Shown here: positions 8,273 to 13,984 of the stretch, piece after piece
Layout of the letters: each line of letters opens with the position of its first letter
How positions within the stretch are numbered: position 1 is the first letter of the stretch
Assembly: GCA_943353705.1 (NCBI GenBank)
Contig: CALRAY010000005.1
Location: forward strand, 1 to 16,335
Direction of reading: 5' to 3'
Source: Patescibacteria group bacterium UBA4664
GTDB lineage: Bacteria; Patescibacteriota; Saccharimonadia; CAILAD01; BJGX01
DNA: 16,335 nucleotides
Notes under the pieces: model-generated
What the model saw: only the letters and a program-made list of their open reading frames with translations
The model's database searches: none
Told to the model about the DNA's origin: nothing
Translations under genes and position numbers: made by a program

Positions 8273-9448
8273 ATGAAATCTAAAGATATGCTAAATAACT
8301 TGCTCACGCGCAACGTTGAAGATCTGATCGTACGAAGTGAGCTCGAAAAAAAACTTAAATCAAAAACTAAACTAAGAATTAAGCTCGGAATAGACCCTAC
8401 CGGAAGCCGTATTCATATTGGTCGCGCAGTTACACTGTGGAAGCTCAGACAATTCCAGGAATTAGGCCATCAGATAACTTTTGTAGCTGGTACTTTTACA
8501 GCCCAAATTGGCGATACTTCCGATAAGGAATCTGAACGAAAGATGCTCACCAAAGAAGAGGTGACAAACAATTTCAAATCATACCATGCTCAGTTATCTA
8601 AGATACTTGATATGGATAAGGTTGAAGTGTTCCAGAACGGGGATTGGTTCAATAAGATGGATTTAGAGGAGTTTTTCAAGCTGACTAGCTTGTTTACCAT
8701 CCAGCAGATGATCGAACGTGAGAATTTCGCAAAACGCATCAAGTCCAATAAGCCTGTTGGTCTGCACGAAACTTTGTATGCCTTGCTCCAGGGCTATGAC
8801 AGCGTAATGATGAAAACGGATCTAGAAGTAGGTGGTACTGACCAGCTATTTAATATGCTTGCAGGGCGGACAGTCCAAAAAGCATATGGCCAAGTTCCGC
8901 AAAGCGTCATGACATTTCATATCCTAGAAGGTATGGATGGGCGCAAGATGAGCACCTCGTGGGGTAACTGTATTTATATTGACGACGAACCTTTGGAAAT
9001 GTATGGCAAGGTCATGGCTATAAATGATGAGCTAATCCCCTCATATTTTAAAATGGCGACCGATGTCCCGATGGATGTTATTGAGCAAATTGAAAAAGAC
9101 ATGGCTATGGGGGCAAACCCACGCGACACTAAGGCTAGCCTGGCACGCGAAATTGTCGCTCGATATAATGGCAAGAAAGCTGCCTTGGGCGCCGAAAAGG
9201 ACTGGGAAAAACAGTTTCGAGATGGCGATAGACCAGCCATAATAAATGACTTTAATACTAAAAAGAAACCGATTCTGGATGTTGTGAGCGAGGCATTCGA
9301 TATAAGTAAATCAGAAGCTAGAAGGTTAATGTCGCAGGGTGGGGTAAAAGTCGACGACCAGCGCGTAAAGGATTTTGAAACAATAATCGAAAAAGACTGC
9401 ATGATTCAACTTGGCAAGCGTCGCTATAAGAAAATTATCATAAAGTAA
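8273..9448 (+). CDS. tyrS: Tyrosyl-tRNA synthetase
   Basis: Attaches tyrosine to tRNA-Tyr. The 391-residue class I synthetase has the HIGH-type motif HIGR (48-51), the KMSTS loop (225-229), the tyrosine-binding set Y169, Q173 and D176 in LYALLQGYDS, and GGTDQLFN (187-194). A C-terminal S4-like RNA-binding domain spans about 335-391. The motif spellings fit the second bacterial TyrRS group (TyrZ-like). AGGA (8264-8267), five bases before the ATG, supports the start. The leader upstream appears to control it through a Tyr-codon peptide. recG begins three bases after the stop, so tyrS heads a multi-gene transcript. Confidence 0.96.
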   Translation: MKSKDMLNNLLTRNVEDLIVRSELEKKLKSKTKLRIKLGIDPTGSRIHIGRAVTLWKLRQFQELGHQITFVAGTFTAQIGDTSDKESERKMLTKEEVTNNFKSYHAQLSKILDMDKVEVFQNGDWFNKMDLEEFFKLTSLFTIQQMIERENFAKRIKSNKPVGLHETLYALLQGYDSVMMKTDLEVGGTDQLFNMLAGRTVQKAYGQVPQSVMTFHILEGMDGRKMSTSWGNCIYIDDEPLEMYGKVMAINDELIPSYFKMATDVPMDVIEQIEKDMAMGANPRDTKASLAREIVARYNGKKAALGAEKDWEKQFRDGDRPAIINDFNTKKKPILDVVSEAFDISKSEARRLMSQGGVKVDDQRVKDFETIIEKDCMIQLGKRRYKKIIIK

Positions 9449-9451
9449 CCG

Positions 9452-11485
9452 ATGACAATATCGAGCTCCATATCTAGATTGAAGGGGGTGGGGCCAATTT
9501 TGGGTAAAGCATTGAATGATATCGGTATAAATACAATTGCCGATTTGCTTAATTATTACCCCAGACGCTGGGATAGTTTTCAGTCAATTTCCAAAATTCA
9601 AAATATCCTCCCTGGCTTAGTTAGCTTTGAAGCAAAGGTTGAGAATATTGCGATGCGTCGGAGTAGTCGGCAGAAAAGCTTGACTATCACGGAGGCTATC
9701 TTAGCCGATGAAACTGGTACAGTTAGGGCTGTCTGGTTTAACCAGCCATATTTAGCAACTTCCCTATTAAAGGGATCGACTTATCGCTTTAGGGGTAATT
9801 ATGAATACAAAAGTGGCTATATTAGCCTGGCTTCCCCGACTTTCGAAAAGCCTGGCCCAGACACCTGCCCAGAAGATATCATCTCTATTTATCCAGAGAG
9901 CAAACAGATTACATCTACTATAATCCGCAAGCTAATTAAGCAGTGCTTGGATTGTACTAACCAAATAGATGATATTCTGCCTGAAGAAATAACTCAAAAC
10001 CATAAATTAATTTCTACCCAAGATGCCATTAAGTTCTTGCATCAGCCTAAAAATAATCGTGAACTAGAACTTGCCAAAAGGCGTATTAGCTTTGAGGAAA
10101 TATTTGAGCTAATTCTGACGGGCTTAATAATAAAGAAAAATATTAAAACTTCATCTGCAGTTAAGATAGATTATGATTCGAATATAGCGAAAAAATTTGT
10201 AGGATTATTGAAATTTGAGCTAACTTCAGCCCAGAAAAAGGCAGCCCACTCGATTCTAGTAGATATCGATAGCGAAAGGCCAATGAATCGAATGCTAGAA
10301 GGTGATGTTGGTAGCGGCAAGACCCTTGTCGCACTTATGGCTGCAGCTATGGCTAATAATTCTGGCTACCAATCAGTAATAATGGTCCCGACGGAAATTT
10401 TGGCGCGCCAGCATTTTATTAGTGCCGAAAAAATACTTAATAAGCTAGGTATCAAAATTGGTCTATTGATTTCTGATTTGAAAAAATCAGATAAAGAAGA
10501 CGTTTTAGCGAATATAAAAGAAGGCAAGGTTGATTGCATTATAGGAACCCACGCCTTAATCAGTAAAGCTGTAGAGTATAAAAATTTGGGCTTAGTTGTG
10601 GTTGATGAACAACACAGATTTGGTGTAAATCAACGATCAACACTGAAGGGTAAAGCCAAGTATATGCCTCACGTTCTGACGATGACAGCAACTCCTATCC
10701 CCAGGAGCTTGGCACTGATTGTTTATGGAGATTTGGATGTCTCTATCATCGATGAGTTGCCGCCTGGACGTAAGCCAATTATCACAAAGCTAGTAAAAGA
10801 AATAGACCGCGTCCATGTTTATATACATATAGATTCCTTAATATCTCAGGGCCAGCAAGTCTATGTAGTTTGCCCGCTAATAAGTGAATCCGATAAGCTA
10901 GGCGTAAAGAGCGTTGAGACAGAATTCAAGATTCTACAAAAGACGGTCTTCAAACCTCGCAGGATTGGACTGATACACGGCAAATTAAAAGCCGAAGAAA
11001 AAAATAAGATAATGGACGAATTTAAGTCTGGTAAGATTGATATGCTAGTGGCAACATCAGTCATCGAAGTGGGGGTGGATGTGCCTAACGCAACAATAAT
11101 GATTATCGAGGGGGCTGAGCGTTTTGGCTTGGCCGCTCTGCATCAGCTGAGAGGTAGGGTTGGAAGAGGTGACAAGCAGTCGCACTGCTACCTATTTAGC
11201 GATAGCGATAATCCTAATACTATCAAGCGACTAGGTGCACTCGAAAAAACTAATGATGGCTTTAGGTTAGCCCAAATAGACCTCGAAATGCGTGGACCTG
11301 GCGAAATATACGGTACAATGCAGCATGGAATTTTAGATCTCAGGATAGCAGATATATATGACCGTGAGCTGATATCTGAAGTGAAGGAGGCAGCCGAGGC
11401 TTTTATTAGTAAGCATAATCTGTTAGAATATGCGCAACTCGCCGAGAAAGTTAATGGCCTAAAAAGTATTACCACTCTCGACTAG
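9452..11485 (+). CDS. recG: ATP-dependent DNA helicase RecG
   Basis: RecG remodels stalled replication forks and branched DNA. The 677-residue protein has a helix-hairpin-helix-like start (RLKGVGPILGKAL, 9-21), an OB-fold wedge domain (about 55-130), and two helicase domains with Walker A GDVGSGKT (284-291), DEQH (385-388), TATPIPRS (412-419) and the motif VI region QLRGRVGRG (565-573). The C-terminal RecG signature appears as GPGEIYGTMQHG (615-626), a mild variant of the usual GPGDFLGTRQSG. The ATG is four bases after the tyrS stop codon and has no Shine-Dalgarno sequence, so translational coupling to tyrS is likely. Confidence 0.96.
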   Translation: MTISSSISRLKGVGPILGKALNDIGINTIADLLNYYPRRWDSFQSISKIQNILPGLVSFEAKVENIAMRRSSRQKSLTITEAILADETGTVRAVWFNQPYLATSLLKGSTYRFRGNYEYKSGYISLASPTFEKPGPDTCPEDIISIYPESKQITSTIIRKLIKQCLDCTNQIDDILPEEITQNHKLISTQDAIKFLHQPKNNRELELAKRRISFEEIFELILTGLIIKKNIKTSSAVKIDYDSNIAKKFVGLLKFELTSAQKKAAHSILVDIDSERPMNRMLEGDVGSGKTLVALMAAAMANNSGYQSVIMVPTEILARQHFISAEKILNKLGIKIGLLISDLKKSDKEDVLANIKEGKVDCIIGTHALISKAVEYKNLGLVVVDEQHRFGVNQRSTLKGKAKYMPHVLTMTATPIPRSLALIVYGDLDVSIIDELPPGRKPIITKLVKEIDRVHVYIHIDSLISQGQQVYVVCPLISESDKLGVKSVETEFKILQKTVFKPRRIGLIHGKLKAEEKNKIMDEFKSGKIDMLVATSVIEVGVDVPNATIMIIEGAERFGLAALHQLRGRVGRGDKQSHCYLFSDSDNPNTIKRLGALEKTNDGFRLAQIDLEMRGPGEIYGTMQHGILDLRIADIYDRELISEVKEAAEAFISKHNLLEYAQLAEKVNGLKSITTLD

Positions 11486-11493
11486 CCAAAATT

Positions 11494-12237
11494 ATGAACT
11501 CAGGATTTTTCAATCATCTTACAAGAGGCAAATTATTTAATTCGGTCGGCACTCATCAGAAATTCGACCGAGCTAGTTATGATTTATTTAAAGACAAGGT
11601 AAGTGACCCAAAAAAGTTTCCTAGTCGATCTATGATTCTTAATTTTGAAGGCTCTGGAGGTCCAGATGGGCTTAAATTTAAAGGCAACTACAATACCGAC
11701 CATATGTGGGACCCGGTAAATAAAATAGGGCATCTGCCTACCTGGATTGAGGTTAATTATAATAACTTAGTACAGGCTTTGAAGGACGGCGATGAAGTAA
11801 AGGCCTCTTTTGAGGCAGGATTCATGGCTCATTATTTGACCGATATTCTCACACCAGCACATCACTTAAGTCCCAAGTTCATTCTAGAAGAATATGAAAA
11901 TAAAAAATATCGTAAGCGCTGGAAGATATATGGCCATAAAGGCATCCTCAGTACCCACGTAGCATTTGAGGCAGGCATAAGTAGTGCCATATTCTTTAGC
12001 CCCATTAAGTCTAAGTTTGACGATAAATTACTTAATTCGATAAAAAAAGATGGAATAAAACAGATTGCTATGAATGAAAGCCTGAGCATTTCTAAATACA
12101 AGATTTATGACAAATTCATAACTAAAGGATGGAATGCCAAGCTTGCAAAAAGTATTAAGGAGACTTTGGTAAAGCGAATACCTCAGCTTATTGCTGCAGC
12201 CTGGGTGTCTGCCTACGAAGAAGCTTACGGCGAATAA
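11494..12237 (+). CDS. Zinc-dependent phospholipase C / P1 nuclease-fold protein
   Basis: A 247-residue protein with the spaced His/Asp/Glu residues of the trinuclear-zinc phospholipase C / S1-P1 nuclease fold. Visible candidates are H21 (GTHQKFD), D69-H70 (NTDHMWD), H113 and D117 (AHYLTDILTPAHH), H123/H124, H155 and E159 (THVAFEAG). The family hydrolyses phosphodiesters in phospholipids or nucleic acids; which substrate applies here cannot be read from the sequence. Unlike most family members it has no signal peptide or membrane segment, so it is probably cytoplasmic. It starts eight bases after recG and ends two bases before rsmD, so it belongs to the operon. No Shine-Dalgarno sequence is evident. 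Confidence 0.75.
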   Translation: MNSGFFNHLTRGKLFNSVGTHQKFDRASYDLFKDKVSDPKKFPSRSMILNFEGSGGPDGLKFKGNYNTDHMWDPVNKIGHLPTWIEVNYNNLVQALKDGDEVKASFEAGFMAHYLTDILTPAHHLSPKFILEEYENKKYRKRWKIYGHKGILSTHVAFEAGISSAIFFSPIKSKFDDKLLNSIKKDGIKQIAMNESLSISKYKIYDKFITKGWNAKLAKSIKETLVKRIPQLIAAAWVSAYEEAYGE

Positions 12238-12239
12238 CA

Positions 12240-12773
12240 ATGCTTTTAACCAAAATTAGTTCGGGCGAATTCGGTGGGCGGTCTCTGAATCTGCCTCCTC
12301 AAAGCGTTACGCGCGCCATTTCAGCAAAGGTGAGATCGGCTATTTTTAATACACTTGATGTTGAAGGGCGAATTGTATTAGATTTGTTTGCCGGCGGAGG
12401 TACGCTAGGATTTGAGGCCTTAAGTCATGGTGCTGAGAAGGTGACTTTTGTGGATATCTCCGATAGAGCTATAAAAACTCTAAAACAAAATGCCACCGAT
12501 TTAGATGTAGAAAAGCGCATTTATATAAAAAAAATGGATGTTAAAAAGTATGCCAAGGACTTAGGCTTGAAGTATGACATCATATTTCTCGACCCGCCAT
12601 ATAAGGATTTTAACAACGCACTAGTCAAGACCGCCTCAAATCTGTTACAATTAGGCGGCATTTTAGTGGTCAGCTGTTCCTCTAGATCGTTCGTGGAAGA
12701 ACCTGATGACACGCTAGAGCTTGACGAAAAGAATTACGGCGACACTAAAATAGTCTATTTACAAAAACAGTAA
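12240..12773 (+). CDS. rsmD: 16S rRNA (guanine(966)-N2)-methyltransferase
   Basis: Methylates a guanine of 16S rRNA (G966 in E. coli) during 30S assembly, using S-adenosylmethionine. The 177-residue protein has the family features: an N-terminal segment with RAISAKVRSAIFNTL (25-39), the SAM-binding motif VLDLFAGGGTLGFEAL (46-61), the acidic end of strand 2 (VDIS, 71-74) and the catalytic DPPY (118-121). The start lies two bases after the preceding stop. The TAA at 12771-12773 is followed directly by the first base of tRNA-Leu, so the mRNA and tRNA must share a transcript, and RNase P cleavage would cut the mRNA exactly after its stop codon. Confidence 0.93.
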   Translation: MLLTKISSGEFGGRSLNLPPQSVTRAISAKVRSAIFNTLDVEGRIVLDLFAGGGTLGFEALSHGAEKVTFVDISDRAIKTLKQNATDLDVEKRIYIKKMDVKKYAKDLGLKYDIIFLDPPYKDFNNALVKTASNLLQLGGILVVSCSSRSFVEEPDDTLELDEKNYGDTKIVYLQKQ

Positions 12774-12860
12774 GCCGGGATGGTGGAATTGGTAGACACG
12801 CCAGTCTTAGGAACTGGTGGGGTAACACCCGTGGAGGTTCGAGTCCTCTTCCCGGTACCA
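12774..12860 (+). tRNA. tRNA-Leu (anticodon UAG)
   Basis: The 87-base sequence folds as a class II tRNA. The acceptor GCCGGGA pairs with TCCCGGT (one G-T pair). The D stem is GTG/CAC. The anticodon stem CCAGT/ACTGG holds loop CTTAGGA, giving anticodon TAG. A long variable arm (GGG/CCC) and T arm GGAGG/CCTCT with loop TTCGAGT follow, then discriminator A and an encoded CCA. It reads CUN leucine codons. It is the last gene of the tyrS operon and marks the boundary with the accessory segment downstream. Confidence 0.97.
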
Positions 12861-12867
12861 AAGTAAG

Positions 12868-12889
12868 AACCCTGAGAAATCAGGGTTTT
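12868..12889 (+). terminator. Hairpin terminator after tRNA-Leu
   Basis: AACCCTGA (12868-12875), loop GAAA, TCAGGGTT (12880-12887) then TT: a perfect 8-bp stem with a stable tetraloop. It is nested in a further 9-bp pairing between TACCAAAGT (12856-12864, including the tRNA CCA end) and ACTTTGGTA (12891-12899). The T run is short, so termination may be partial. Confidence 0.65.
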
Positions 12890-12904
12890 AACTTTGGTAT
12901 GGAC

Positions 12905-13020
12905 GAGAAACCTAAGGTTCGCTGAACGAGTAGTGCAGAACCAGAATTAAGCTTGCTTAGATTTTTGGTCGAGCATCGCAGGTAGAAGGGCGAAGCCCGC
13001 TATCCTCTTCCCGGTACTAA
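12905..13020 (+). repeat. 116-nt element, copy 1, with tRNA-Leu-like 3' end
   Basis: The first 62 bases (12905-12966) match 13774-13835 at 60 positions. The next part is more divergent but alignable, with shared CGCAG, TAGAAG and AGCCCGCTA blocks. The last part diverges: here it is a copy of the adjacent tRNA-Leu 3' end (13003-13025 against 12844-12866, 21 of 23 identical). Internal stems include GTTC/GAAC, TAAGC/GCTTA and GGGC/GCCC. A clear terminator follows. No protein frame is preserved between copies. No promoter is placed as well as in copy 2. It may be a structured RNA gene, a decayed copy of one, or an integration remnant. Confidence 0.8.
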
Positions 13021-13025
13021 ACTAA
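13003..13025 (+). repeat. Direct repeat of the tRNA-Leu 3' end (att-like)
   Basis: This 23-base stretch repeats 12844-12866, the T-arm 3' half, acceptor, CCA and trailer of tRNA-Leu, with two changes (CCA becomes CTA; AAAGTAA becomes AAACTAA). The period is 159 bases. Direct duplication of a tRNA 3' end is what tyrosine-recombinase integration leaves behind, though no integrase is present here. Confidence 0.6.
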
Positions 13026-13047
13026 AAAGACTATTAGGTCTTTTTTT
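13024..13047 (+). terminator. Intrinsic terminator after element copy 1
   Basis: AAAAAGAC (13024-13031), loop TATTAG, GTCTTTTT (13038-13045), continuing to a run of seven T. The T run abuts the extended -10 of the next gene, so termination of upstream transcription and initiation of the SGNH gene share the same few bases. Confidence 0.75.
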
Positions 13048-13055
13048 GATATCAT
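13047..13055 (+). promoter_or_regulatory. Extended -10 of the SGNH hydrolase gene, predicted leaderless
   Basis: TGATATCAT: an extended -10 with TATCAT at 13050-13055, six bases before the ATG at 13062. No convincing -35 is seen because the terminator hairpin occupies that position. Confidence 0.5.
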
Positions 13056-13061
13056 GAGCTT

Positions 13062-13718
13062 ATGAATACAAACCCACAAGCAAAAGTGATTCTATGTTTT
13101 GGAGACAGTAACACTTGGGGCCAGAATGAAGACAAGGGTTTTGGCGAAAGGTATCCAGTTAATGTTAGGTGGACTGGAAGGCTGCAACAACTCTTGGGCA
13201 CGGACTACTATGTTATCGAGGAAGGACTTGGTGGGCGTACAGTAGATCTAGATGACCCACGCCCAGAAAAACCAGGCCGTAACGGCTTTGACTATTTCCT
13301 CCCATGCTTCATTAGTCACTCCCGGGTAGATTTAGCAGTTATTATGTTAGGTACAAATGATTTGAAAGCTCAATTTTCAAAGAGTGTTTTAGATATAGCT
13401 AATTCTCTGAATAAATATATTGAAACTATAAGGTCATTATCGCCCAAAACCCTAATATTGCTTGTTAGCCCTGTACCATTGAATACTAATGCTTCTAAAT
13501 TCAAAGAATATTATGGCGAATTATATAATGAAGAATCTGGTGGCAATTCAATTGAGTTAGCCAAAGAAATCCAAAAAGTTGCTAAAGATAAAGAAGTACT
13601 ATTTTTAGAAGCCGGGGTTGTTGCTAAGGTTGGGCTTGATGGCTTACATCTAGATCCTCAATCCCATTCATTTTTAGCAGAAGCAGTCAATGAAATAATT
13701 AAGAGAGATGAGTATTAA
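13062..13718 (+). CDS. SGNH/GDSL-family hydrolase (arylesterase-like)
   Basis: A 218-residue serine hydrolase of the SGNH superfamily. Block I is CFGDSNTWG with nucleophile S16. The Gly block is EEGLGGRT (51-58), the Asn block is LGTND (94-98), and the catalytic dyad is D191-x-x-H194 in DGLHLD. The GDSxTWG spelling and the GRTVDLDDP segment resemble arylesterase/acyltransferase members active on short acyl esters; the true substrate is unknown. There is no signal peptide, so it is probably cytoplasmic. The ATG lies six bases after the -10. The gene sits alone between two direct copies of the 116-nt element, so recombination between them could delete or exchange it. Confidence 0.88.
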   Translation: MNTNPQAKVILCFGDSNTWGQNEDKGFGERYPVNVRWTGRLQQLLGTDYYVIEEGLGGRTVDLDDPRPEKPGRNGFDYFLPCFISHSRVDLAVIMLGTNDLKAQFSKSVLDIANSLNKYIETIRSLSPKTLILLVSPVPLNTNASKFKEYYGELYNEESGGNSIELAKEIQKVAKDKEVLFLEAGVVAKVGLDGLHLDPQSHSFLAEAVNEIIKRDEY

Positions 13719-13735
13719 ATTTAATTAACATTAAG

Positions 13736-13765
13736 TTGCTCTACAGATTTTAATTTAAATATACT
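13736..13765 (+). promoter_or_regulatory. Candidate promoter of element copy 2
   Basis: TTGCTC (13736-13741), an 18-base spacer, then TATACT (13760-13765). Initiation about seven bases downstream would begin the RNA almost exactly at the 5' edge of the conserved repeat (13774). This is the main reason to think the element is a transcribed RNA. Confidence 0.5.
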
Positions 13766-13773
13766 AAAGCGAT

Positions 13774-13889
13774 GAGAAACCTAAGGTTCGTTGAACGAGT
13801 AGTGCAGAACCAGAATTAAGATTGCTTAGATTTTTATTTGATCACCGCAGTTAGAAGATTGCTAGCCCGCTACCCTGCCACCGCTACCA
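13774..13889 (+). ncRNA. 116-nt element, copy 2, candidate structured RNA ending in a tRNA-like CCA
   Basis: The 62-base core is nearly identical to copy 1, with one change in a hairpin loop (GTTC-GTT-GAAC) and one in a TAAGC/GCTTA stem. The 3' end reads CACCGCT, A, CCA (13879-13889), like a tRNA acceptor strand, discriminator and CCA. Just before the core, AGCGATG (13768-13774) can pair with CACCGCT at six of seven positions, so the ends could close as an acceptor-like stem. No ordinary T arm (TTCRA loop) is present, so it is not a normal tRNA. A promoter precedes it and a terminator follows. I do not recognise the RNA family. It could be a regulatory RNA, a tRNA-like element or an integration remnant. 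Confidence 0.45.
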
Positions 13890-13924
13890 TAAGCAGCATC
13901 TGTTAGAGATAGCAGGGGTTTTTT
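13873..13924 (+). terminator. Terminator after element copy 2
   Basis: CCCTGC (13873-13878), inside the tRNA-like end, pairs with GCAGGG (13912-13917) before six T (13919-13924). Nested between them is GCATCT/AGATaGC (13896-13913). The outer stem and the acceptor-like closure use neighbouring bases and could compete. Confidence 0.5.
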
Positions 13925-13969
13925 ACTTAAGATCTAAGGTGTTATTGGTTTTAAGTTCTGGTTGGTGTT

Positions 13970-13978
13970 TGGTATACT
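13970..13978 (+). promoter_or_regulatory. Extended -10 of the AKR gene, predicted leaderless
   Basis: TGGTATACT within GTGTTTGGTAT, an 11-base string also found before the GNAT gene (14844-14854). The -10 ends six bases before the ATG at 13985. A -35 is not clear. Confidence 0.6.
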
Positions 13979-13984
13979 CAGGAC

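Noticed and set aside
8974..9402. 142-codon open frame antisense to tyrS
   Set aside because: It lies wholly inside tyrS, has no promoter or ribosome site, and its composition mirrors the sense codons.
13003..13020. A second, complete tRNA-Leu gene
   Set aside because: Only the 3' third is duplicated; there is no anticodon arm, D arm or T loop, and CCA is changed to CTA.
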